Of a stretch of DNA of 64,000 nucleotides, positions 23,727 through 35,533 are shown in pieces (positions within the stretch are counted from its first letter, which is position 1; each line of letters begins with the position of its first letter). The stretch is from Pezicula radicicola (taxonomy: Eukaryota; Ascomycota; Leotiomycetes; Helotiales; Dermateaceae): NCBI GenBank assembly GCA_003008705.1, contig PDUO01000107.1:4536-68535 (forward strand). Direction: 5' to 3'. The translations under genes were made by a program, and so were the position numbers. The notes beneath the pieces are model-generated. The model ran no database searches, was not told the origin of the DNA, and saw only the letters and a program-made list of their open reading frames with translations.

Positions 23727-25830
23727 TCAGACGTTTAAGAACTTCACAACACACTTCCCACCCTTTGGGACCGTGAGCCCAAATTCCATCTCCTCTATAG
23801 ACTCATCTGTAGTCTCGGGTGCTGGTGCAAAGGACTTGTGGCTCATCAATAGCTTTGCCATTAAATGCCTGAGTTCATGCAAGGCCATACTATTATCCGA
23901 AAATATGATCGTCAGTATGATCGCAGCATAGGGCATCGATTCCTGAGGGACCAGCTTACTTTTTCCCAATGCAGATTCTGGGCCCATCTAAAACTATTAG
24001 TATGCAGGTGAAAGGTAATTAAATGTCTTGAATATATATGATGTATGTGTAGGATCAGTCCAGTAACCTTTGCTAGCATAGGAAATAAAGAAAAAAACTT
24101 CTCACAGGAGAATGCCATCATCAACTCAAGCGCCTTATTGAATACTATATCCTCCATGTCCCATCTGTAATTTGCGAGTATTCTTAGTCCAAGATACTTG
24201 CATGATGGGCGATAGTCGCGATAGTATATGGTACTTATCGACAAGTTGGTGAGCATACCTTGTAGGATCAAAGACATGAGGGTTTGAGAATTTTTGAGAG
24301 TCAAGGCCCACTGTCAACTGTTGTACACCAATCGAAACCTGTGTAGATGCGTTCGAGCATCAGCTAGGAGTTTATAATCTTTGCACTTGTTGGCCGGTAG
24401 TGCAGTGACTCATAATTGAAGATTAACAGACATACGTAGGAGGAGAGACTCACGCCTTCAGGAATGAAGTACCCGAAGTCCTTGCCTGGAGAGACCCGAG
24501 TCGGAAGTCCCGGGAGAGGTACATGTAAGCGCAAAGTCTCGGCAATGCGGCCGTTGAGGTGCCTTGGTGATTCTAATGATTTTAAATTCACTAATTCTTG
24601 ATTACCCTGAAATACATCACGAAGTTCTGCGCGAGCTCTAGCCTGCAACTCGGGATGTCGAGCAAGTTCCCAGGTTAACTATATTGCTGTGTTTGCGGTT
24701 GAGTCAACACCCACAAGAAAGCACAATGTTGTTTGACTGAAATCTATTCAAAGAGTTCTATTTAAGGAAAAGGGAACTTTCTTTTACCAGCAAAGAGAAA
24801 CACTATGGTTTCTGAGACAATACTCTCCAAAGGGCCTTGTCGTCTTTGGCGTCGAGCATTGGGCCAAGGTAATTCTTTCGGCCAGGTACTTGGCTTGGAT
24901 CCTTCAAGTAATTGTAGATTGACTCGCGAGCAACCTATAAATATATGTTGGTCTAATGTGTCTGGAAAAGCTTTATAGGCTGGATAACTTATATTTACAA
25001 GCTTGTCGCAACCGAAAACAAAAGGAAATAGCTGTACAACTAGGCGTATAATAAAGAATAGTCTTCTCGACAGCACGAAAATAAACTATCGTTAATATAG
25101 TAAGTTGCCAAGCTTGAAAAGGTATAGATGAGGATAGCCGCACTTATACTTAAGTATATCGTCAAGCATTTCGACGAGATCCCTGACATCTGGTGGAAAG
25201 CAGCCTCCGAAGGCTATCTGCGCTATAAGTTAGTGTTTGGTCGGCAAATACACATTATTCAATTGACCTTCATTCACAATGGACTCACTAATTGCACTTG
25301 TGGCGCATCTGCGATAGGCAAGCATGATATCAATAGCACCTGTCTTAGACACTCTAGATTGGTCTACCTGTTTTTCTAGGTCTTTTGCTATGTCGACAAA
25401 TATACTTTCGTTGTCTAAGAGAAACTTTGTCGAAAAGGCAGTTGCTATGATTCTCCTCCATTTCAAGGCCACTGACGAGTCTTGAATACCCGCAATGTTG
25501 GGATGCTCCGGCTGGCACATCAGAAGAGATCTACAAGTTTGGTATCTTTTGTATATGGCCGACTTCCACTATAAGTTGTTCGGATAGCGTCCCCTCCCGT
25601 GACTGCGGCGACATTTGGCGCTACTCTGACGATTGGTCCTGCTGCAAGATTAGCAAAGCCTAAAAGCTTTGGTTGTTGAAGCTAGGGATAGCTGACCATA
25701 TTTCCGATGAAATTTATCAACAGACTTTGTACCATGGCCACGAAGGGTAGATATCTGAGAAGCCGCTGAAGTGAACCTGCTGTGCCACAGACCGGGAAGA
25801 TGTCGAAGGGGGCAAAGGGATAGGCCAAAG
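23727..25830 (-). pseudogene. Cytochrome P450 no. 3, heavily decayed
   Basis: Pieces of a fungal P450 in order on the minus strand: AAGPIVRVAPNVAAVTG, WRRIIATAFSTKFLLD, then the helix K region RIAETLRLHVPLPG (ExxR as ETLR at 24529-24540). The heme loop GPRICIGK (23963-23985) is split from MALHELRHLMAKLL by an intron. The last residues are KGGKCVVKFLNV before TGA 23727-23729. The Phe-Gly before the heme loop has been damaged and frames change several times. Introns can explain some of these changes, but not all. The substrate is unknown. It is transcribed away from SDR2. Confidence 0.75.
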
Positions 25831-26211
25831 ATGACTGTGTAGGTAATATAAAAAGCTAAAATACTCTCTGCGGCAGCCGGAAGTGAGAACTATGGAATTG
25901 TACCCATGATTCTTACCTTAGAAAGACAAAAGTCAGGCCTTGTACTATTGCGACGTTAAAATAAGGGTAAAAGTATAGAAATTGTTCGCTGAAATTGTTC
26001 ACTGAAAACGTTTTCACGTGCAGAGATGCAACGAAAGTCAGGCGGCGCCCAGCCATTGAAGGGTTGTGGCGTTTCTGCTCAGTGGAGGAGTCTGCTCCTA
26101 TACACGTTTTGCTCTGTGGGGAGATTGTGGGATAGTTAGTAACCGAACAGAGAAGCTCAACTTTCAAATAAAAACAACCAACAACGATAAAAATCATACC
26201 TTGTTGGCAGA
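25831..26211. promoter_or_regulatory. Divergent upstream region of P450 no. 3 and SDR2
   Basis: May still contain the lost N-terminal anchor codons of P450 no. 3. No site can be defined. Confidence 0.35.
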
Positions 26212-27232
26212 ATGGATCTTTCGGGGTATGCCAGCCACTACTTGATCAATACGGGGAAACCAAGATAACTGATCCCCAGCCAGAGTTGCTTTAGTGACTG
26301 GAGCTGCCAGTGGGATTGGCCGAGCCATTTCTTTACGACTCTGCGATTTCAATTGTCATCGCCTTGTTTTAGTAGACAGGAACCGTGCTGGTTTGGAAGA
26401 AACGAAGGAGCTCATTCTGGCCCGATCGCCGGCCAAGGTTCTAGTCCTCGTCCGTGATTTGAGCAGGGAAAACACTGCTCCAGAATTGATTCAAGCGACT
26501 GTCACAGAGTTCAGCTCTTTGAATTATCTCGCCAACTGCGCCGGAACCCCGGGTGCTTGAGGTGCATCATTGGATACCGATCTTGCAACCTTCGACTTGG
26601 TCCAGGGCGTCAATGTTCGGGGCACTTGGCTTCTTCAGCAAGCGGCAATCAAGCAGATGCTGAAACAGAATTATGAGGGTGGCGAGTGAGTTTAATGAAA
26701 TTTATACGAAGAACGCAAGACCAGATGATTAAATTGATTAGACGAGGATCGATTGTCAACATCGGCTCAATGGTGTCGCACATTGCAATGCCATGTCTAT
26801 CAGCTGTAAGTGGCTCCTCCTTTTCTGCTTGACTAAGTTATCCTGGAGAAGTCAATGGTAAGAAATAAGCTAATCATTTCAAGTAAAGTACATAACCTCA
26901 AAGCACGCAGTACTTGGCATGACCCGTGCTGAAGCCATCGATTATACGAAGCAAGGCATACGCATCAATTGTGTCGCTCCAGGACTTATCGATACTAACC
27001 TTGCCATGGCACCGAAGGAAATTCAAGACACACATTTCAGACCTACGATAGAAAAGATCCCAATGGGGCGCGTGGGTACTCCGGAGGAAGTTGCCAATTG
27101 CGTCGTGTTCTTGTGCAGCACACTGGCCTCCTACATCACAGGTTCAAGTTTGGCAGTATATGACCGTCAATCAAAACTGCCTTAATTATACTGATATTAA
27201 GACAGGTGGATGGTGGGTTTACTGCAGCGTAA
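26212..27232 (+). pseudogene. Short-chain dehydrogenase/reductase no. 2, interrupted by one TGA
   Basis: A glucose-dehydrogenase/3-oxoacyl-reductase-like SDR of about 260 residues. ATG 26212 with an intron at 26226-26283 gives MDLSG followed by VALVTGAASGIGRA. Further introns are at 26686-26741, 26806-26888 and 27156-27205, all GT-AG and all keeping frame. Other motifs are ANCAG (for NNAG), VNIGSMVS, YITSK (active-site Tyr and Lys) and the C-terminal VDGGFTAA before TAA. The only lesion is a TGA at 26558-26560 after GTPGA. Everything else is in frame, so the loss looks recent. It could also be a sequencing error. Confidence 0.8.
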
Positions 27233-27330
27233 AAATGAATTTCTGCGTACTCTAGCCGTTGTCTGGCCTAGTATGTTCAGGTACATGATCTCAGTGAAAT
27301 GAATCACTTGAAGTATATTGTAGACTTAAG

Positions 27331-29330
27331 TTAGATCCTCCTCCCAAATTGAAACAGCTCCAACGCCCTTACGTATCTTTCAACCTTAAGCTTCTCCAGA
27401 AACTGCCCAGCTGCACCACGAAATTCTTGATCATAGTCGTCAGAAGACATTTTCCTTACATTGCCGTCTGGTCCCCAGAGTGTTATCTCCGCTGCCATTG
27501 CCGTTTTTTGCTGTTGGCTATTTGCAAATCTGATAAATGTTCTGCCCATCTCTGCTGCCAGAGAAGCTGTCTCTGGGCTTAAATCAGTCTGGTAGTTTTG
27601 AAGCACAAAGGCAACATCAAGAACATGAGTCGAGCTGCCCTTGAATGGTCCATCAAAAGGGTTCCCCTTGAAGTTTGAATCAGCTACATATCATTTTCAT
27701 AACTCTGGCACTGGTAGACTTACTTCATGGAGGTGATATACCCCCAATGCGGACTCGTTGGCCGATGCCCCTCTCGCAGTTACAATCGGCATGTAAAATC
27801 TGACATCAGAAACAAATTGCAAAAGCCCTGGATTCACACCAGAAAGCTTGCCATCCATCCGGTCAAACTGGTAGAACTCCCTAATACTTTGGATCTCATC
27901 TACTGAGAAAAATTCTGAGAAGGCCATTCCGAAATTAATCTACCACTGTGATTAAGCCAGCGTTACAGCAAAGGCAGAGAGGCCTGGACTTGTCAATAAA
28001 ATGAACTATCTTTTCTCTTTGTTGTTGGACCTCACATCTTGTGCGCAGTCGCCTATCAAGAGCCCTTGACACCATGAGAAGACGTTTTTCAATTGATCCG
28101 TCAAATTTGAGGATCTGGTTTCCAAGTCAACGAATCCTCCGCTTATAGTAGGATAGGGTCTGAAATTGAGCTTAGATTTGAGTAGAGTACTCCAGCGTGT
28201 GGCTCGCAAAGATGAGAGAGATTCCGCTTCAGTCAATTTGCTTAGCTCTAGTTCGTCGAGTAGAGTGTTGAACATAGCCTCGTTCTTTTCAAGAGATTGT
28301 GGTCTTCGAAGGCCAATATCGCCAGACATACAAATGGCTCGCTGGAATAATGGCTCACCTCTTAGGAGATGAAGCCATATAGAGACTGTAACTCTCAATT
28401 AGTACCCAATGGTTGACCAGAAAAGAATTAAATTGAATACTTGATCCGGCTGACTCTCCAAATACCGTCACGTTTTGTGGATTGCCTCCAAAGCCGTGGA
28501 TATGTTTTTGTACCTGCTAGACTCTTTGTAAATTATGGGGTTTGACAAGGAGAAAATTCACTTACCCATTTGAGTGCAGTAACCTGATCATGGAGGCCAA
28601 AGTTACTACTTCCATGTATTCCAGAAAGTTTCTCGGATGCGAGAAAACCCAGGAGCCCAAGACGATAACTCAAGAAATTAGCAAAGAGTAGCTAATTCTA
28701 AGCTTGACATACTTCAAACTAACACCAATGATTGGCATTCCCACTCTTTCTGATAATTCCACAAGGGGGCAGAGATCTTTCTAGTCAGAAAGCTTACGAC
28801 GGAACCCCTCACAACAAGGTGATCGCGACTCACTATGCTGAGGCCATGCATTCGACCCAATAGCAAAACCTCCACTACAAGGTATAAGAGGCTAGCAACC
28901 AATATCAGGACTTTGATTTTACTTGCCCGTGAATGCTGCATTTACGGTTAGTAATATTTCAGTGAACTCAGCCTTTCGAGAGAGAAATCTCGTACAAGAC
29001 CATTACTGGTAAATTGATTGCTTTGATGGACGGTTTTGTAACCACTAAATTGAGGCATGTTTCCTCATCTGAAACCAGCTCACGATCTAATGGAAGTGAT
29101 TTTTGTATCAAACCATTGTCAAATTCAATAGAATCGTCTGGTTGCGGAGCCAACGCGCCCCATTTCGTGGCGTCGTAAGGAACCCCAGCCGCCGTGTATT
29201 GGGACATGTTCTGTAAAACCTCGGAATACTACCATCGACCTGGGAACCTAGTATAGGGGACGTTCCTAAATTGTAGTTGCTTTTGCGGAGTTATGACACC
29301 TTTAAGTATACCTAGTGTTGGGTGATTTAG
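27331..29330 (-). pseudogene. Type-B carboxylesterase no. 2, nearly intact, N-terminal stop
   Basis: From GVPYDATKWGALAPQP (about 29180) to the C-terminal FQFGRRI, the whole alpha/beta-hydrolase can be joined in frame through about eight introns. Motifs are VMVFIHGGGFAIGS, VSLNYRLGLLGFL, the nucleophile elbow FGESAGS, MSGDIGLRRP and a catalytic-type His in GSSTHVLDV. One intron (28875-28926) starts with GC inside GCAAGT and ends in TAG, a clear GC-AG intron. Upstream, LQFRNVPYTRFPGRW continues the family N-terminus, but a TAG at 29229-29231 separates it, and no clear ATG is visible before it. A shorter protein could start at Met 29207, lacking the N-terminal strands. Confidence 0.75.
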
Positions 29331-29642
29331 CTCCGATAGTAACTGTGTACCGGAAGATATATTTGCTATTGAAGGTTTTCTAGAAAAAAACAACCACCTT
29401 GAAATGAATGTCGTGAAGTGGATCTCTCATTGAGCGTCGCGTTTATTATCTGATGCTAGATAAGTTTGCATCGTGGTGTAGGGGGGTTTTAGACGACTAA
29501 TATCTATATACAACAAAGGGGTACACTCTCCACACCGGGACGAGGTCAGGTAGAAGAGGACGGGAGTTGGGGTGGGTGGCGGCCAGTTTTTGAGTTCCCC
29601 GACCAGTCGATGTCAAGTTTACATCCAACAAATATAACATCA

Positions 29643-31060
29643 CTATACTTTGCTTCTAATTGGTCTCAAGGACAACCTACGACTAACTAACTCGGCATCT
29701 TCATACTCTGCCATCCAAGTTGGATCCATGATGATATCCCATTGCTTCATGCGACTTGAAATCTACATTTGTACATCATTAAGAGAATTGAAGAAAGCCT
29801 CATCCTCCCCTTTCTTCTGCGGCGTTGCCATTTTGACCCACTTGTCCATGCCATTTTCCTGAGAGACTTGATCTAGTTTCCAGACACCAAGGGGGTCCTC
29901 GCCGTAGCCACCACGCTGCACCATTCTTTTGTTCTCTATCGAGAACTCGTTGGTGAAAGAAAGCCATTTGTATCTGCGAGCCTCAGCCCAAGTGTCCAAT
30001 ATCGAAGCTGGGGCAACGCCATTGATGACTGCTCCAAGTGCTCGACCCAGAGGTCCAGCATCCAAGATTCCGGTTGTAAGACCAAGTCCTCCAATCGGAT
30101 TATTGCTCTATAAAAGTTAGATGTAAGGAACCTGATCCCTGATTCATCTTTACTCACATGAGCCGCATCGCCGGCGAGGAAGCAGCGGCCTTTGCGATAC
30201 TGTTTGGTACAACGTTGGTGTGGCGTATACCGGTTGAGCTACACCAACTCGTATCCTTCTCCTGGCCATCCGGGCAAGATGTGTTTGTAGTGCTCATCCA
30301 GCTCTGCTCGTACTCCCTCATTGGTCATCCCTTTGGGAATGCCGAATGCGCAACGCCAAAGCCCAGTGTCATCGATGACGGTGATGACACCCCAGTGTAC
30401 CGGATCAAGGACAAAGTTTGTAGTGGTGAAACCATGCTTCTCAAATGGGTATCGAATGTTGCTCGCGTAAAAGTCTTCCTTTGGCCATGAAAAACCCTTA
30501 AACTCAATATCAAGCAGTTTTCGAACTGTACTTCCTGCTCCATCTGCCCCGACAAGCCAGTCGCAGGTGTAAGTAGTAGTGGTATCCCCTTCTCCGTAGT
30601 TGTTTCTGCATTGTACAATGACGGAGGAGTTTGTCTGATCAATCTTCTCCACTTGTTGATCGAATCGGACTTGGGCATTGCAGTGCGTTAAGAGATGCTC
30701 CAGAATGACCCCAGCCAGAACCGGCTGGCCGCAGTTGATCCCAGCAGGAAAATGAGCCCCCCCTTCTAGCTTCTCGACATAGCCTACTCTTTTCTTCTCT
30801 GGTCCCCTACCAACCCAGTACGAGAGAATATTATTCACAATGGCCTTCTTCTTCACATCTTCCAGTATGCCACATTCCATCATCTCGGCCATAACACAAG
30901 GTTGATAGGATGTCGCTCGCGGAGATTGATCGACCGTTTCGTTTTGTTCGAGTACGAGGGCTTTAACTCCTAGACGGGCAAGATTGATGGCAGTAACAAG
31001 CCCTACAGGACCAGCGCCAACCACAATTACAGGGAAGTGGTTGACTTCGAGAGACCCCAT
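29643..31060 (-). pseudogene. Phenol-hydroxylase-type FAD monooxygenase, with two TAG stops
   Basis: A class A flavin monooxygenase (FAD_binding_3; PheA/TfdB-like) hydroxylating an aromatic ring. Visible motifs are the dinucleotide fold VVGAGPVGLVTAINLA, the DG motif LVGADGAGSTVR, the GD motif CFLAGDAAH and, after an intron at 30108-30157, NNPIGGLGLTTGILDA. The frame is broken by TAG at 30239-30241 (expected Gln, before LNRYTPHQ) and TAG at 29763-29765, after which the C-terminus continues in the same frame. The start at 31060 puts the Rossmann motif about 10 residues in, as usual. No other damage is seen. It is a neighbour of a second flavin monooxygenase on the same strand. Confidence 0.85.
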
Positions 31061-31486
31061 TTCTAGGGACGGTAGGCAAGTGTATGATTGGTACTGAGCT
31101 AAGTCAAATGAAGAGAGAACCCGAGCAATGGAGACAAAATGAATTATGTATATTAACTGATATCTTCGAGTCAAATACCAAATTCATTGACTTAAAAGCG
31201 ACGCCTCTCATCCATCTCGCTACCACCCCCACCAACTTTCTTCTTTAAAAGTTACCTAGTCTAGATACCTACGTCGGGCCGATAGATGAGATGTGGGGTA
31301 GATTGCTTTACAGTAGCGCGGTAGAGAGAGGGTATAGTGATTCTGACCTCGGAATACCATCAGGGTAGCGACATGTCGGCATTGGATATCACGCAATTCC
31401 AAAATAAACAAATTTGAGAGGAGAAATATTTGTGGACTGTTTACTATAACAGAGACACAAACTTCTCCAGAAGCTCTACTTGGACT
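31061..31486. other. Intergenic between the two flavin monooxygenases
   Basis: Upstream region of the first monooxygenase. No gene, repeat or defined regulatory site seen. Confidence 0.5.
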
Positions 31487-32839
31487 TTAAATCCTCCCCA
31501 CCAACCGCTCCAGGATAGCACCAGAAACTTCAGCCTAACACTCCTCAACGACCTTTTCAGCATCATTTTCCCAGAGGTAGTAGTTGCTTTATAAGACGTC
31601 GGCGATGTTAAACGACTTCTTGAACTCCTTACTCTCTTTGTCATACAAGTTATACCAGGTTTCTCGTTGCTTGATACCTGTGGCTTGTGTATCTACAACA
31701 TAGTTGTAGCGTATCTCAAAGAAGGTGTAAAGGGCAAGAGGCACATTTCCTAGCCCTGCTTTTACAAGACACAATGCAATAGTTGCTCTATCTTCGATTA
31801 CCTAGCTTGCACCTTGTGTTGATGTTGGTAGGAAAGGATGAGCTGCGTCTCCCATTAAGGTGACCAGTCCTAAGTCGGCAACCCACTTTGGTAGACAGGG
31901 CCTGTAAACTAGCTTCCAGTCAATGCAATCAGGTATTTTCTCCCAAGCTCGAATGAATGCAGGGTCCCAGCCCTCCAAAAGCTTCAGTACGTCTTCCACT
32001 TTTCCCAGCTTGGTCCATCCTTCTTCGATATCCTCTGTATCCTTATGCGTCAAAACACAGTTGACCTCCGCTCTATCTCGAAGCGTAGTCACGAATCCAT
32101 GTATATCTGGTCTGATTAACAGACGAATTGCATCACCTCCTTCGACGAATTTCCTGGCTACAGGGTCATTTTTGAGGATATTTCCATCCATGAAAGCTCG
32201 ATAGATGGCGTAGCCGCTATGCAATGGTTTGTCAGGCACCCCTAATACCGTAGTTCGGCCAAGGCTCTTGACTCCATCCGAATAAATGATAATATCCGAC
32301 TCTACTTCCTCTCCTGTCTCGAGTGTGATACTTGGCTTCGAGGTGTTGTAATCCCGGATTCTATGTCCCAACAACACCCGTACTCCAATTTTCACGGTAT
32401 AACGATACAGAGTCAAGTGGTAGTTGCCTCTGTATCCTATGAGACCTCGACAACCGTAGTCGGATTCGGTAGTTCCAATCTGCTCGTCGATACCAAGGAG
32501 CTTGTCGGTGGAATCGAAGTTGTACATTTCAATCTTCTTTGCTTTGCTGGAGATTCGCTCTAGTTCTTCACCAACTCCCCACCGATAAAGTAGTCTCGCC
32601 GAGTTCGAGCTAAATCCGATGGAGTCCCCAATTCTTTGGAACCCTTTCGCTTACTCGTACACGGTTACATCGAAGTTCTGTCTTCTGCATACAATCGCGC
32701 AGCTCAGCCCACCGAGTCCTCCCCCAACGATGGTGACTTTCAAAGGCCTTGGTACTCCTGGTATCTTGAAGTGATTGCAGATCTCGAGTATGGAGTGAGG
32801 AGAGCGCCACCAAAAATAAGGAAATGAAGGCCTCCACAA
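31487..32839 (-). pseudogene. Salicylate-hydroxylase-like FAD monooxygenase, with four stops
   Basis: Class A flavin monooxygenase, about 450 residues. The Rossmann motif is VTIVGGGLGGLSCA. The DG motif reads YSDGVKS in place of the usual ADG. The GD motif is LMGDAAHPFLP. Stops are TAA at 32651-32653 (after VTVYE, where Gln or Arg is usual), TAG at 31802-31804 (after TQGAS, normally Gln), TAA at 31589-31591 and TAG at 31535-31537. The frame is otherwise continuous to TAA 31487-31489, with no frameshift. All four stops fit a CpA to TpA change of Gln or similar codons. The family decarboxylates and hydroxylates salicylate or hydroxylates related phenols. Confidence 0.85.
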
Positions 32840-33246
32840 TAATTGGCGAAAGGCCTCTACTCTTGCTAACTGCCCTGTTGCCCTGTAGTTACAGGGGAGA
32901 AGTCTGAGCGGAGCCCAAGAGAGCCTGGAATTACAGCGCTAACCCGTTCAAATACGCGCACACGACCACTGAAACAACAAGCACCATGGCGTCAGTCACA
33001 GGGCTTTCCAGGCTGTGTAGCCTGTAAATCCATGTTTTTGCCGTACTACCTGTTTCTTCTATACCACCTGATCTCACCTCATACATGCCCTTCCTCACTG
33101 GGCTGATTGTTGGCAAAGCTCTGGGGTGAAAAAGGTCTATACATCTTCAAGGTCTCCATCTGTAGGCATGGTGTGAAACAACTTACTATTTGTGGATTAC
33201 AATTTAAATTTGGTTCGGCGACAATATACCTATCTTGTAAAATCTT
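32840..33246. promoter_or_regulatory. Divergent upstream region of the monooxygenase and the O-methyltransferase
   Basis: About 400 bp. An expected ATG of the methyltransferase is not visible here, so its first codon may have mutated. Confidence 0.4.
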
Positions 33247-34838
33247 GTGGAGCCGCTGTACTCAAACGTCGAAGCGCTATCGAAGGAACTCCAGCTGAGC
33301 TCCAGCGATGCACACCCTCATGTGTGGGAAGCCCAGCTGTCCAGCCAGCTCGACGATCCACAGCGGCTTCCCTCGAGACATGCGTGCTCCCTAATTGAGA
33401 AAATTCGTTTGGACAACCAGGCCTTCGAGGCCGCCGTGACCCCTACCCGATATAAGTTGCTCGATTTGGCCATGTCGCAGAATAAAGCAAGTGCACTGCA
33501 CGTTGCATGTTCCTTAGGGATTGCAAATGTGGTAGAAGATATAGGAAATTCGGCTGAGTTGTATTTGCTCGCTGCACGCCTCGACGTGAATGAAAACAAA
33601 TTGGGTACGAACAAATCATGATGTGTCATTAGATTGCAGGCTCACGGCAGTACTTCAGGAGAGAGATGAGGACACTTGCTCTGGACATGATCTTCAAAGA
33701 AACCTCACCGGGAGTGTTCGCGAATACAAGGTATAGTATTACTTTGTTGAAAAAGAACCAATCCTACTATTTCCTTTCGATAGCGTAAGTAAATCAAGTT
33801 ATCATCTCATCTCAGGAAACTAGCTGATGGACCTTCGCATATAGCTCGCATGAGGGCGCTATAAGTACCACCGGTCTCTTGAAAAACATGGTCGATTCGG
33901 ATACAAAACACTCATTCGCGGAGAATAAAGCGCCTTTCTGCTCTACAGTGGCTCCAAATGGTGAGACTTTTATGGAGTATATTATGCAAGAGCAGCATGC
34001 AGACCTTGCGGAGAAGCTTGTTCAAGGTGTCGTTCCATGGCTGAATGTAAGTCTGGACAAACGTAAAAGAGACATTGAGCTTGGGACTAAGGTCATTACT
34101 AGAAAACCACACGCCAACCGTTACTGGAAGACTATCCGTGGGGCGACCTGGGAGATGTTACAGTTATTGACATTGGTTGCGGCCCCGGTGATAGTGGCTT
34201 TGATATCATGTGGAGTAATCCAAAGCTGCGTTGGGTTTTCCAAGATCTTGAACCTACAATTGAGTAATTAAAGATTGTGCGTACTTTCTAACAAGACTTC
34301 TACAGTACATACTGACCGCAAACGGAGTATTCCTGAAGCGTTTCTTGCAAAGGTTGAGTCCGGCACCATCATCTTTGTTGTTCAGGATTATTTTGAGCCC
34401 AACAAGAGCCAAGGGGATGTGTGGTATCTGAGAGGGGTGATGTAAGCAAGTTTCTATTCTGTATGGCTCATGTTTACTGAACGAAGTAACAGCCGCGAGT
34501 ACGACGATGAGATAGCACTGAAAGTGCTTCGACATCTAGTAGATGTAATGCGAAGAACACCGAAGGCTCGGATGATCATAAACGACGTGCTGTGCAGCAG
34601 TCCCGCAATAGTACCCGAGTCTGGGAGGATGGTCGCTCCCTCAGAGTACATTCCTGATCACCAGTCAATTGTCTCACAAACAGCAAATCTGATGACGTGG
34701 AACACTTTCTGTATACTTGGGGGCAAAGAAAGATCGTATCAGGAGACCGAGATCTTGATCAAGCAGGCCGGATTACGCGTGAAACGTTTCTTCCCATTTC
34801 GATCATTTACTACAATGATCGAGTATGAACTTGGGTGA
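33247..34838 (+). pseudogene. SAM-dependent O-methyltransferase, decayed
   Basis: Fungal class of plant-like O-methyltransferases. The N-terminal dimerisation part (EPLYSNVEALSKELQL) begins at a GTG with no ATG in reach. Pieces follow with frame changes and introns: ALHVACSLGIANVVEDIG, DVNENKLG, ETSPGVFANTRYSI, FMEYIMQEQHADLAEKL, the SAM-binding motif DIGCGPGDSGFDIM (about 34166-34210), WVFQDLEPT, then TIIFVVQDYFEPN. An intron at 34442-34492 joins to REYDDEIALKVLRHL. The C-terminus QAGLRVKRFFPFRSFTTMIEYELG is intact. Several intermediate frame breaks cannot be solved by introns alone. Confidence 0.75.
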
Positions 34839-35533
34839 TAAGAGTTATGGATATAAAGCTTTTAAATTGGAATTTTTGTCCAATAAAGACTGTGGTGGTC
34901 TTCAATTCCGACGCTTAATGCTATGCGAGGATATAGCTGCTAGTCCACAGATCTATAGGTCTGCCGGGAACTAGAGGCAGGCATTTTTACAACTCTAACT
35001 TATCGCGTTCACTCTTAATATAAAGCACACTATATAAATTATACCAAAGCTGTTTTGTTTTTTTCAATCGCCAATGTTGATATCTTTTCTCCCCACTGTA
35101 TCTTTATCTTAATTACAGGGCTCACAACTCGCACGGCAATATTTACTGACATTGGATCTCCGGCCGCACTACGGAGGAGGCCAGTTGAGATAAGATCAAG
35201 GGTCATAGATCCTCTGAGGAAGTGAATAACCGAGGAGATGTTCCTTGCGGGGGCGGGGAGCGGGGCATCTGAACAAGCCTCAACGAAATATAGAATCGCG
35301 TAAGCAGATATCGCGGGAAGTTGGTAATGTCCCTCAGAGTCTTGTGGGGTAGGGCTAGTGAAGAGGTCTGTATATCTTCTGTTTTTGTTCCTCTTGGCTG
35401 TGTTTTTCGTCGTTGTAATCTCCTAGGCTATCAACCCAGACTCTGTTGTGCAACTATCTTCTTCATATATATTCACTGCGTTGACACCAACTTCACTTAC
35501 TCTCAAAACTCTGCCTTCCAAGGAAAGACCAAA
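34839..35533. promoter_or_regulatory. Upstream region of the MFS transporter
   Basis: About 700 bp without a gene. An open frame runs into the transporter from 35321, but its first 71 residues have no family similarity, so I treat it as leader. Confidence 0.45.
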
